Positions 11,843 to 24,817 of a stretch of 64,000 bases of DNA are shown in pieces (positions within the stretch are counted from its first letter, which is position 1; each line of letters starts with the position of its first letter). The stretch covers positions 29,480,330 through 29,544,329 of the forward strand of contig CM067566.1 in assembly GCA_034336665.1 (NCBI GenBank), read 5' to 3'. This DNA comes from Luscinia megarhynchos (Eukaryota > Chordata > Aves > Passeriformes > Turdidae). The notes under the pieces are model-generated. The model saw only the letters and a list, made by a program, of their open reading frames with translations, was not told where the DNA came from and searched no databases. Position numbers and translations under genes: made by a program.

Positions 11843-14800
11843 GTAGGAATTCTCTTGAAGAGCTCTGCAAATTATGCCCTTGCCTTTCCTACTGCCAGGA
11901 AATTATTTTTTTCATAGGGAATACAAAGGATGGAGAGGATTCGTCGTTTGTTACAGACACAAGGAATTCCCTAAAATTCATTCTTGCAAATGGTATCTAC
12001 TACCCTATGTCCTGAGTCAGAAAGGGCTCTATAAGTAGAATGGTCTAATTTTACTTCCTTTTGGCAATCAATTATTTTAGGTCACTTTCTTCTTGACATA
12101 TGCCTGGTAAGGCTCTAGCTTAGTGGGAAATATGTAAGTTATTCTCTTGTTACTTTAGATGTGCTGCAATAGATTTCTCTGCAGAAATAACTCTAGCCTG
12201 GAGTCAGCCAAGCATATGAGCATGAGTGTGACAGTTGTTTACTATGAATAGATGCTTTCTGGAGCCTAAATTTTTGTGCTTACCTGTGTGCAAACTGAGT
12301 CCATAAAAATGAAGGCTCTAAATTAGGTGAATCATGAATTTTCTTTATGCTTGCTGCCATTTTATAAATCAAATAATCCAATGCTTCTCCTGTTCTCAAG
12401 TTTCATTGTTAGGTTAGCATTGTAGACTGCTGCCATTTTTTTTTAAGATGTTCTTTCTAAGTGTCTTGAGATTTCTTTCTGTGAAAAAGTGCTGTACATC
12501 TTGTACATATTGGGAAAACTTTATGCCATAAAATTGATGTAGGGGTCAACTCTTTCTAAATATTTAATGCCAGTGGGATTTTTTTGAAGATAAGATGATA
12601 TTAATACACAAGATTGTGTTTGTTAAGATAGATCACTGTTAGAATGGCTGAACTTTCTTGGACATGATGATAGATTTATTGTATCACCTTTACAGAGATT
12701 CATTTTGCCTGCAAACTTAAATTTTAAGTGTTCACTTAGGCAACTGTCCTCACTTCCTCTTCACTACTAGACAGAAAATTGCTATGCTCATCTATTTTGT
12801 AGCTAAAGAACCGTAGGAAAATTGATAACTGTCTGATTAAGTAATTATGTCATGTGCAGTAAAAGTCTTCCAGAATAGCATGGGAGTTGGTGCTGATCAG
12901 ATCCTTTTCTAAAATAGTTTATTTGACACAGCATTAGATGAAATGATATATGCAAAAGGAGACAGAGGGAAAGATCTGCCTGGACAGATCACTTTGAAGG
13001 GTTGAGGTCTGTAGTTCAGCACATCACTGGCATTTTGTCTTGTTGATTCACCTTTGCCATGTCCACAAAAGTCTTCACTGACTGATATCCAGAAAAACGA
13101 GACAATGCCCTTTTCCTAGGATTCTTCTCTTAGTTTTGCCAGTGGACACCGGATGATGAAACAAAAAATTTAGTGTAAAAGTTCAGAAAGAAGACTCAGA
13201 TTTTTCTAGTTCATGCACTTTTATTTGGGTCATTACCTAGTAAGGATGAAGATGTCAGGAATAGGATATGTGCTTTGGAAAACTATCCAGCAAGGCAGAT
13301 GGAGAACTGATATCATGGTGAACAGCAGGATCTCCCAGCAGTATCAACAGGTATTGTACTCGTGTCAGCAGTGTTCAGCTTTGATGAGTTTTGCCCATGC
13401 TGTTTCTGCCATCACTGGAGGTTGTCATTGTTGTCTTATGAGAGAAAAATAAGTTTCTTTGTAGAAATGTCAGCCTAACGTGTCTTGACACATCTCTGAT
13501 TTGCTTGTACTGAAGTACTAGTGGCTTTTCCTGTTGTATGTTGATATGCACTGTGGCACTGTGCCCAGCATCTTGCAATTAGCTGTCACTTTGCATCTTC
13601 ATTTTTGCACCTTAAACTGAAGGTAAGAGCAAAAGGAAAGACACTGTTAGTACAATATCTAGATGGATTAAACACAGAGAAAACAAAGAAGAAAAGGGGA
13701 AAAAGACATTAAATATTTATGAATTCTTGCTTTATACTGCTTATTTTGATGTGAGTCCTTTATTCCACATGAGGCCACATACTATCCAAAGAATTATGTA
13801 TACTCTGATGTTTTGATTTTCATTTTAAAAAAACATCTTACTCAACAGCTGAGCTTTGTAATTTTTATACGTCTAGGAGAGCGTGTAGTATGAATGGTCT
13901 TTTTTAAAAATTTTTTTAAGAAACACAGAAATAAAAGCAGGTACAGATGTAGTATGCAGAATATTTAAACCATGTGCTTATCCTGTCTTTTATCTGTCAG
14001 TTTACCATACTTCAGATTTTATTTGTCTGATGCAGCCTTGGAGCTGTTTTTTCTATTTTGCTTACATGATACAAGGGCTAAACTTGCACCTTTTTCAGTG
14101 AGACCTGCAGAATAAGCTTTCAATTTCATCTTGTCCTTTGCTTATCCTGGTAAGAAACTTGTCCAACACAAAATGTAAAGAGCAGATCAACAAATAGTTA
14201 TGTAGGCTTTTATTCCCTCAGTTTGTTGTGATGAATTGCATCACCTAATATGTTCAATGCTTCCACCACACCCAATGCAGGATGTGTCTAAAGAGGCAGC
14301 ACTACTCTGTGAATGCTTAAAAATCTAAATGCTGAAGATTATAAGGAGAAGGGATGGAAGGCAAAGCTTAGGTATGGCTCAAAGCAAGAAATCTGTAGTT
14401 ATTAGCTTCGTCTTCTAACTCCACCCTGAGAACACCTTTTTTCACTAGATTTTCACAGCATGTTTTTAAAGCAAATGTAACTTGTGTGTATAGTTATAAA
14501 GACTTGTAGCTCATCTTCAGTTTAACACGAGGTTTTGGAGAGCAGCTGAGCCCACAGATTTCTATTGAACACGAATTAGTTAGTACTGGGTAAACACATC
14601 CCATTATGGTATTTGTAGTAATGGAATGAATTAAATAACATTAACTCATTGCATCTTTCTTAGCATTGGTTTTCCTGATGTTGAGAGGAAGATGTTGACT
14701 AGCTTACAAATATTTTGACTTCAGAGTGAATACTTCAGGGACCTGATTAAAGAGAACTGGAATTCCATTTTGAAAAAAAAGAGAATTCTGGCAATTATTT

Positions 14801-17800
14801 CATTGAGAGCTACGCAGAAGTTTTATAAGTGATAAATATTATCCAGTAGTAAGTTTGAAAAACTGGCATATCTTTCTCCATCAAAACAGAAATTATTGCA
14901 ATTCAAAAAACCTAGAATATTTGTCATTTCCCCCTCTGCCTTCTGGGAAACAGAACAAATTGTCTGAATAAAAAAATCAACAAAAGACAAGAAAATATTT
15001 CCTTAAAAAACAATAAAAATGCCTTCACTCAGAAGATTGGTGTAATCTCAATTCTTTATCTACCTCTGTTTTCATATTTAGAGATCCTAACCTCTTCTGC
15101 TTGCTGTAGCTCTTCTCAGTTTCATTCAGTAATGGTTTCTCTTCCTGAAATGCCTGAATCTCTTTCAGGTTATCACTTCCAGGGCCACAGGTCTGTTAAC
15201 ATTATACCTTTGCAGGATACATTTACTACTTTTCCAAGTGAACGAGGCTGTCCCTAGGGCAGGGACATAATGCAGTGTGACAATTCTCACTAGGTATCTT
15301 TTGCTCCACAGATAATGTATGTCTGTTTAAGCAACTGTCTCCACCAGTGAAGCCTGTCTTCCACCTGATAATTCACTTCAGTGGGAATTGGATGTTCTGA
15401 GTAGAAGGCAGCAACACATATCAGGCTAATAGGTCTGCTATTATAAATGCTAGAGCAAGTTATAAAACAGCACGATAATAATATAGCAGGATAAATCCTT
15501 TAATTTTCAATAGGTTTTGAACTGATCTGATAGTGACAAAATTGTTCTAGGGAAGAGCAATCTGCTGTGAAATTTTAAAGGATGGATTTTGTAATTGTGA
15601 CAATGTCTTATGAGAATAAACCTGTGGAATGAAGTCAGAGTACCAAAACTTCTGTTTTTAAAATAAAGACAGCCTACTCATGCCTTAAGTTTAACAAGTG
15701 GGATTTTAGGCATTCAACAGCTGGCATGAATGTTCTGAGGAGTAAAGAGAAACCTTTGGTAAGGGGAAGGAGCAATGTATTTTTAAGATTTCCTTAGGAA
15801 TAGGAATTTAGAAGTTCTCCATAGAAAAAACTAGGAGTACTGTCTCCTTTTCCTTTTTCTGAAACCTTTTAGAGCTGCCTGCAGGGGATGAAACTGTAGC
15901 AGAGACTCCCGGTGTTCCTGGGCTGTGGCCCAGCCAGCAGCCTGGCTGCCTGTCCGTGTTATCTCAGCTGGGAGCACACATATTCACGATGGCTTGTTGT
16001 GGTCTCAGCAGAGGCATACATGAGGCATCAGAAAACCATACAGCTTTGTGAGTTTGAAAAAGCTGAGTAATTCTCTAAAGACATTTTCAACTGGAAAACT
16101 TTTTCCTGTCTTCACATATGTGGGAATATTGTTGTCACCTACTCTAAAATAGGTGGACCAGATGAACTCAGAAGGTACAGTGGTTGTCACTTCCTTTTCA
16201 GAGTAAAAGGATTCCTCAAATGAATCAAACTAATGTGCTGTCACTTATTTTTTTTTCTAAAAGTTGTAGTCTCAGCTTTACCACTAGCTCTCCTTACTCA
16301 GCTGTAATTGCACAATATGCTGAGCAAATGCAAAAGAAGACAGTGTGGCCTACTTTAATGAATGGTAAGATTAGGTTCTAATTTTATGTTGTTCTTTGCA
16401 ACCCTTTTTCAAGAACCAAATCCCTCTACTTTTAGATTATAGGGGTCCCTGTTTCATAGCTCACTTTCACTGGTTTGGCATCTGTATTAGTGTGACAGTG
16501 GGATGAGTTTGAGTGTCTTATATTATCATGGGTTATAATTAATTTATTAATCTACCAAATTAATCTCTTTTCCATGCTGGTGGATAGCTTCAGTTCAATA
16601 CCTTTTATGGTTTAAAGTTTGCTCTGTCTTCTTTGTATTGGGTGTAAATACTGGCAACTGCTCAAGCTGAAACAGATGAAGGAAATTTTAATTACCTTGA
16701 GGGAGTGAAGATTGCTTTTTCAAACACAATAGACTATCACTTAAACTGGATTATTAGCCTATTTTATTTTTTCAGGAGGATCATCTGTGTTTTTAGAGGA
16801 TATTCAGTTCTATATTACACTATTGTTCTTCAGACTTACATTCTGCAGTTTGCATTTTGTCTTTAAATTTTGGCAGCTGTTTTGGATTTTTTAAAATAAT
16901 TATTTTTTTATTGCTTCATATTGCTGAGCTTGATATTTTCTAACAGCTTTTGTCAAATGCAGAAGATAACGCCTTTCAGCTTTTCATTATTAAGAGCTTT
17001 TCTGTTTTTTTTTTCCACATCCATGTTATTTTATTCTCCCCTCCTATTTTTCTTTTTTGTAGGTAGGTGTGTGGAACAAAAAAAAGGCAACAATTTTATT
17101 GGCAGTATATTGAGTATGACAGCAGGAAGGACAAAGATAAAATAATACACACATACCAGTTATTTGAACAATACAAGCAGAGAAACAATGGGTTTGTTTT
17201 AGCCACCAGGGAGCAATGAATTTTTGTGATTTGACTGCTGGTAATATTTCTGATATAGTCTTGGTTTGGAAAATAAAAATCTAGCTTGGTATAAATGCTC
17301 AGAGTTTGAGATTTTTTGTCTTTCTCACTCAAATCAGTATAACCTTTTCTTGGATCAAACAGTGCTAACCATAGACAGTTACAAACATGTTTGGAATAAA
17401 TTAGCTCATAAACATTTTATTCACAGCCTTTAATGGGGAATGCTTCACAATGCACTGTCAAATATGATGAGATTTCTCATTTAATGGCTCACTTTATCAA
17501 CATTCTAGAAATTGCACTTTTAATGGCACAGTGTTTGTGGGAAGCAATGGTGACATTCAGTGCCCAGTTAGACTGCAACGTGATTGATCCTTTGCATTCA
17601 TTGCTTAAGGGTCTCATAGTTCATATTCTCTTGTTTTACAACGGCAGGTATGAGAGAATCTGAATATGCAATGAGTTAATCTACATCAAATATCAACTTG
17701 CTTGAAATACTGAATATATTTTCCAAACACATGACCACATAAGAATGATCTGAAAATGTTTTCCCATCTAACAGTGCTCAGAGCTGCACCTGGGCATATG

Positions 17801-19539
17801 GGAATTTATACGTGTTTTGGAAAAAAATCTGGAATAAGCTGCATTATGTGATATATAAGCTTTATAGGGTTTTCTAGGTGAAGGGTTAAGTGTAAAAAGC
17901 TTTATTGGCAAGAGCTTGAGAGCTATCTTGTCTATCAAGAGTCACACACATGATAGTTATGAGTGCATTATTTGTTTAACACTATTATACTGAAATTTTA
18001 AGGAAAGCTACATTTTAGAGGGAATCCAGGTCTATTTAAGTGAAACAGAGAAAGCAGTTCAACTCATAGCTCTTGAATTAGTCTTCACAGTTTCCTGGAA
18101 TTAGGAGGGAAAGAGCACTTCGGCCTTCTTTATTGATCTTACATGCAGTAGTCTTCCAGTTCTTAAGTCCTTTAATGTTGCAGGTAAATCTACCACAGTT
18201 TGAAATGCCCATAAATTTATAAAGTATAGCTCTGGTGCCTTTCTAAAATGCAATTATTGGATGAGGTTTCCTGTTGATTAAGATTCTTGCTCAATATATA
18301 GCAGACCAAAGCTCAGTTTTTTTCTGTTGTGTTGAGAGTAAGGACAGTCTTTCTGTTGAGTTAAATTCGGCATAAAGTAAATCCCCTTGCATTCCAGGTG
18401 GTGAATTGCCAAATTATTATCACTAATATAGAAAGAATTTGATTTCTAGCTTTGTGATGTGTTTTAAATGCTATTTTACATTCCTCCTGGGTCATCCTCC
18501 CTTTATTAAAACACTGCATCCTTCAAAATTGCATACTCAGCAGGGAAGCAGCAAAGCTAGAATATAGGTAACTTACTAAGACTCTTCCATCAGGCTTATC
18601 CATGCCCCCCTGATATCCAGAGCTCAGGATCTATTGTACATTTATCACACTCCTCTCAGCTGTACAGCTAGGTTGCATTGTTTCTGCTTTCTTTCTTAAC
18701 TGGGGGCTTTGCTGTAAAGTTGTGGTCTGGTCTGTATGCTTGCATGCAAAGATTAATAGCCAATTAATCCCAGGTGTAAATCAGTTGAAATCAGTAGAGG
18801 TAGACTGGTTGGAATAATTTTTTCTTTTACACCTGAGCAGCTCTGTTGAATTCTGTTGGGCATCTGAGGGCAGAATTTATTTCCTGAAGTCTGTTGCAGA
18901 GACGTGCAGCTGTGTAAGATTGCAAGTAGTGGACTGAACTTTCTTTTTGTGCAACAGCTGTAAGAGGATGGGTCAGCTTTTATATTGTGTCTGCAAGTTT
19001 AGTCTGGTCACAGAGAACTTTTGCTGCTTTGTTCAGGTCCTGTGTGTGGTTGCAAAAGGCTTTTGTGAGTCACCACCAACTGAACTGTGTGGTCACAGGC
19101 ACCTGAGTCTCACTGCTCAGCCACATCCCTCCTGTGTAGTCTAATTTTCAATATAGTCCCTGCCTTTGTGTTCCCCAGACAAATGCACTGACATCTTACT
19201 TCTTTCTCATACCAGCTTATTGCCTAAATGCTCATTCACCCCTCTACCCTGGTTTTGGGTCTCTATGCAGCCCGCAGCATTAGTTTTATGAGCTGAATGT
19301 TATACCTGGCATAGGTGGAGAGCCTAAGTAGCAGATGCTTTTCTCAGTTTTCATTGAATTGATGTTTAATGTTTGCGCATTTGATTAATATCATATTAGT
19401 TTACTTTATTAGCCTGTGTTGGGATGTTTTGCTGACCCATATCTGTTCTTTTATTTGCCTTACTCTTTAATGTGTTACTCTACTGAATGGAAATTTATTG
19501 AAGCCTGTAGAAGACTATCAACTTCCTTGTAATTTATCA
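11843..19539. other. Unique AT-rich sequence, no gene seen
   Basis: I recognise no transposon, RNA gene or convincing exon. A small GC-rich patch at about 15880-15975 contains short inverted repeats around GGCTGTGGCCCAGCC. A 76-codon plus frame at 17433-17663 has even base composition and reads like conserved noncoding DNA rather than a known protein. Confidence 0.5.
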
Positions 19540-20460
19540 CATGTCAGTAAGAGAGGTTAATTTTGATGGCAATTAATTTATGGCAAACATAAACAGCAAT
19601 TAAACAATATTTGTGTATTAGTGTTAACTACCAAGCTTCAAAGGTAGCAATCATCTTAACTTATAATTAATAGAAACAAATTGTAACAGTGGAGAGATGA
19701 AAAAAATTAATTCAACCTCTCCCGTTTATTTAGTGTAATAAAAATATAATTACTTAATTGATCTTTAGCTGCTATAAGTAAAAGCTAATGACATGAAATG
19801 AACTTTAGATATTGGCTTCAGGGAATGGTATTTTTTCATGTAATAAAATATAGTGGGATGCACATAAGTGAATACCTTATGTTTGCCATTAATGAATGAT
19901 GTACTTTTCACTGTGGCAGGATAAATACCTATAAACAATTAATATGGGGAAGTCTGCTTGTTTTTAAAAGCGTAATTGCTGGCAGTAAGTGCAACGGGGA
20001 CATATGTTGCTAAATTAAATGGTTATGGAAAGAACTTGATAGGGGATATTTTTGTATCTTGTCCATTTACTCGTCCTTCAGGACGCACACAGAATGTCTT
20101 TGGTGTCACCAAATCAAAAACTCTAATATCTCCATGTAGTTTGATAACCTGACCTTTCAAAGTCTTAAGGGACTACTATTAATGTGATTTTTTTTTTTAG
20201 TTTTATAATGCTAGCTGTAACATGAAGACCATTTAAATTAACTTTAGAAAAATTTTGTTTATGTTCCATTTTCTGTTATTTTTGGTGGGAAAAAAGTATG
20301 ATTAAGCAAACATCAGAGATTCAGGCAGTGGCGTCCAGACTGGGCTATGTTTCATCACACAGCAGGAAGCTGGATGCCAAGGGAGATCATTAGTTGCCTT
20401 TAATTTCATGCATATGTGCCATGAGTTGTATTGACATTTTCAGGAGTGTAAAGGAAAAAC
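19540..20460. other. Candidate conserved noncoding segment, homeodomain-site rich
   Basis: The stretch carries many TAAT/ATTA cores, for example GGCAATTAATTTATGG, TTAACTTATAATTAATAG and GCCATTAATGAATGATG. It is free of recognisable repeats. Dense ATTA-type motifs in long repeat-free AT-rich sequence are typical of developmental enhancers in vertebrate gene deserts. AT-rich background alone also generates such motifs, so this is an inference. Confidence 0.25.
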
Positions 20461-23400
20461 CAAATTAATTTATTGAAAACTATGTGGTATCTAGATAAAT
20501 TCAGTAATTTTGTTTACATTCACAATTCAGGTACAAATTGCTGTCAGAAAGAAAACGAGGGGAAAAAAATCACCTCCATTCTTTCTGTGACATAACAAGC
20601 AAGTTAAAGTCACTTCAATTTTCATTAAACTAGAAAGAAATGCAAGTATTTTAAGTATCAGTCAGATTTGCAATTAAAATTAAATAAATGAGTCAGTGAA
20701 CCAGCAGTCATGTTAGACTGAAACACCATCAGGTGAGCATTTTAACCACTCATACTGTGGTTAACCACACTATGTGGTAATGACAAGCAGTCCTTTTCTA
20801 AAGTGAAAGTTAACTTATTTTTCTGTAGTCTAGAAACCAGTAGTGTAGTTCTAGTACCAGAAAAGTACAGCCTTTAATGGCACTTAGTATATTTTTCTTT
20901 CATTAATGTTTTTATTTGCTTTTGAAACCTTTTAATTTTTTTTCTCTGTAACATTCTGTGCTGGTTAGTTTTGTAATTCAGTCATACATTGTGTGATTAT
21001 TTGATTGATGTTCCTGGTTTTGGTTTCTGTTTTTCCAAAGCCAGGTGGGTACTTCCATGATGAGAAGACTCATGGAGTCTCCCCTGGATGTTAAAACATT
21101 GTTATATTAAATGTCTGAAGTTTCTTTTTACTCTTGAAATGGTAGTATTAATAGGTTTTCTTTCAATTGAGGTTAGTATAGCAAAACTTTTATGAGAATG
21201 GTTACTTCTTCAGTTTCTTCAAGTCTTAGCTGTCCAAAATGTTTGCCTTATTTTTACTGAAAGTAGTACCAGCTTAGTTGACAGGTTCTTTTTGTACTAT
21301 GCCTGTCTACAAAAGTGAATATTCATTTCTTAGAATAGCCTCCTGTTGTTTTGTTAGATTGTTTGTCAAAGATTAGTCAATAATTCTATGAATAATGAGA
21401 TCTTTCTGTGGCCAAAAATCTTTCATGTAATATGCTTTCCTGACTGATATAAATCTCAAAAGGAATCTTTTATTCCAGAAGTGTCTGGAGTGACACTAAC
21501 ACAAGATACTTGTGCATTTTTCTTTCATCCAAGGACTGAAAAACAGAATTAAGAACATTGTTGGTTGTGTTTGGTTGGTTTGGTTTAGTTTTATGAATGT
21601 GTATGTATTTATATACCAGAATGCTCCTACATAGAATGTATTTGGATGAGAATAACTATAAAATTCGGTTCAGTCTTTTCTTTAAGCTGCTAATAGGGCA
21701 TTTAGTCTTGTTGAGATGAAGATATAAGTTAACTGGTTGTTGTTGTAAACCAGGAAAGCATTGTGTGAAGCTAAATGAAGCCATTAAATTTGGCAGTCAC
21801 AGCCTTTTCAAAGCTAGAAGCTTCAGAAGCTTTTGCCAGATGATGGTGGCAATTCTTCTGTGCTCTAGTTAGTTTTATTGCTTCATAGCCAATGTGTCTC
21901 TTCTAGGATTGGCTTTGGTCCTATTCCTGGAAGACCTACATGTAGCAAAGTGTCCATCACAATTAGACTAGGTTAAAACTGAGGGCTCTGTCATGGAGGC
22001 ACCAGTTGCTGGTTTGAAGCTCTCTGGTGTTCAATCCGAGTAACTGGAGAGCTTCAGTCCAGATTATTTTCCCTCTCTTCCTCAGAAACTTGTGTGGATC
22101 AACTGTGCTATTGCACAAAATCTGTGAATTGTTCTCTGATGGAAGACTAGCATAGCTACTTTTAACATTTGAGTTTTTTTCTCAGCATTTGTTAGTTTCT
22201 CTCCAAGTATGGCAGCAGCCATGCTATTGTCTGCATTCATCATCCAACTTCAGCCAATGGTTATCACTCACAAATAGATTACCTGTCTTCTTAAGAAATC
22301 AGTTAAAAAGCTGTAGCTAAAACTGCTGCAGTGCTTTCCCTAAAGTCTCTACATGCTCTTCAAAGGGTTAACATAAGCAGATGATGTGCATACCTTCTCT
22401 GCAAATTCTCCAGAGAACTTCTCTGTACACTGCTAAAAGGAAGTGTGTCGATTTATATATTTGAATGGGCTTCTTCTTAATTTGGAATATGAAAAATTGC
22501 TTACATTTTTAGGTTCTTTTTGAAGAGTAATATATGTAGTGCATATTTGGTACAGACTTAAAGGCAAAATATAGGTGGCCAGAGTCAGATTAAACAGCTC
22601 AGAGTGGATAAAGTCACCTTAGATTCAGTGTACATCAATTTCCAACAACTCAAGCAGATGTCCAATAAGCAGGCTCTTGTCTTTTTATTCTAGGTAGGTT
22701 CTTTCTAACTGTCTGGTTGGAACTGCTCCACTATATTTAAATGACTCTTGTTTCTTATGTCATTATAGTCAATCTCCTTCATTTTGGTCAAAAGAGCATT
22801 GAATTAAATTGTAGAAAGTGGAAGAGCTCCAGCAGGAAATACGCAGAGGAACTGCAGAGGCTGTCAAGAAAACATTCACAGAGTTTAATGACAAAGCAGA
22901 GGCTAGATATTTTAGCAGAAAGAGTAGGACGAATATTTCTGTACAGACTTAATCCTGTAGAAAAGTGCAGGCATTGGTCTAGTATTCTCAATTTTCCATG
23001 CAATACCACAGGAACAGTAAAAATGTCATCACCTAAGCTTAATTGAAACAGAGGAAAATGATGTGACTTCAATAATAGCTTAAAAAAAATCTAATGTTTG
23101 TAGTAGCTCTTTGAATTTTTCAGAGAATTAGTTATTATTTCTGTGATATTGACTTCAAGAGACATGGAGGCCAGTGCTCTGTAAGTTGGGAGCTGTAGAA
23201 ATATGTACTGTGCAGTAGTTTCCTCTTCAGGTAGCCCTGAACTATACCTTAGCTGTTGCATAGTCCCTTGATGGTGTAAGCAGGGCAGTCCTGCTGAATT
23301 AGAAGTAGTGCATGCAGTTTCCTCTGTGCTATCTTGTCATTTCCCTGACAACACCCCTGTGGGTGGTTTCACTGACCTGTGTGGCATGCCACAATTGCAT

Positions 23401-24772
23401 CAAATTGTATGTTAGTTGCCACAGTATGTACTCCCTTCCCCAGCTGAGATTCTTTTTCTTCATCTTTACACTCACCGTGATGTGTGACTACCCAAATGAG
23501 ATTGCATTTGAAACCAAAGCTCCTTCTGAGTAGGTCTCTATCAACTGTACGTTGACATTTTGTAATCCTGTCAGGAATCAATGTAGGCTTTTTTTTTCAA
23601 GACAAGAACAAGAGGAAATATCAAGTTAAAATCAACTTCCTTGAAACAATTATTTTTCTTTCAGATTAAATCTTGATTGTTGTAGATCTTGTGCTGCTAT
23701 TAATAGCTGAAAATGAAGTTTGATTTTTGTCAGTTTTGTTAACAAGACCTTAAATACTCTCCAGTTTTGGCAAGCTTTGATCAGTGTTTTCCCTGCAAAT
23801 AAGCTAAAGGCTTGCTCCTGGGCAAACTTCCCTGTTTTCTTTATTTCTGTCTCAGCATACCCTTTTTGAAAGCAAATTTCCATTTGATAAACCAAGCTGC
23901 TTAGAGCTTATCCAGTTTTTCTTAGGAAGTTGCCAATTTGCTTCTTATTTGAAAGTCCTTCTTTAAAATTCGTTCTGCTTCTCTGGAATAAGATAGCAGA
24001 TTTTCCACAGGAGTTTGTTTTTTAATCTCTTCTCTGTTCTCCAGCAAGTGTATTTCAGCAGCTTAAATTTGTCAGTAACCCACTTATGACTCAGCTCTGC
24101 TTTATTTGCTCAAGTTTTCTCTAACATGAAGATGTAGACTCTCCCTTAATTATAATAATGTAGATAATTACCATTGTGCCAACTTTTTTAGCTTTTCACT
24201 ATCAAAAGAGTTTCTGCAACTGGGTTGATTTAAATATATTTTATCTCTTTTGTTGCAATTTATATGTGGCTTTTTATTCAGTGATTATTTAAAAAGTTCA
24301 TCATCTTCTGTTGCATTCTGTTACATTGTCTGCCATGTGAGGAGCTTCTTGAGTGTGTTTTTACCACTGTAACTCCGTGGAAACAGCAGGTGGGAGTGAG
24401 TTCACTGTGCTCATCTCATGTGAGTCATTTTAGCGAGGCAGTGGGCCTTGTGGGTAGGATATGCTAATTTAGGCCAAATATCTTGTTGCCATCAATAAGT
24501 AGCTTTTGAACTGCATCAGCTCAGTGCCTGGATGAAGAGAATCTCCATCCAAGTGAAGTGAGAGCAGCTGTTTGCACCTTCTTTGGGAATGCTTACTAGT
24601 TCTTTCAGTGATAGTGCTCAACCCCAAGCTCTTCCTTCCAGCTTTTCCCTAAATAATCTGAAGCAATTTCTAGCCTATTCTGCTAGACTGCAAATCTTTG
24701 AGACAGATCTGGCTAGCTTGAAATACATAATTTGTTCAGACCAGGATAATTTTAAAATTATAATTTCATCAA
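20461..24772. other. Unique sequence, nothing recognised
   Basis: No gene, RNA or repeat was recognised. Paired frames on opposite strands at 22741-23072 (101 and 94 codons) look like chance openings and match no family I know. Confidence 0.5.
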
Positions 24773-24817
24773 ACTTTATATATAAAGTATAACTTTATAT
24801 ACTTTATATATATAAAG
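24773..24817. repeat. AT palindrome cluster with cruciform potential
   Basis: ACTTTATATATAAAGT at 24773-24788 is a perfect 16-base palindrome. It is followed at once by a second inverted set (ACTTTATATACTTTATATATATAAAG). The 45-base block is built from CTTTATA and its complement TATAAAG and could fold into one or more hairpins. No gene is adjacent. Confidence 0.85.

Noticed and set aside
22741..23072. Paired 101- and 94-codon frames on opposite strands
   Set aside because: Overlapping opposite-strand openings with no family match look like shadows of a stop-poor stretch.
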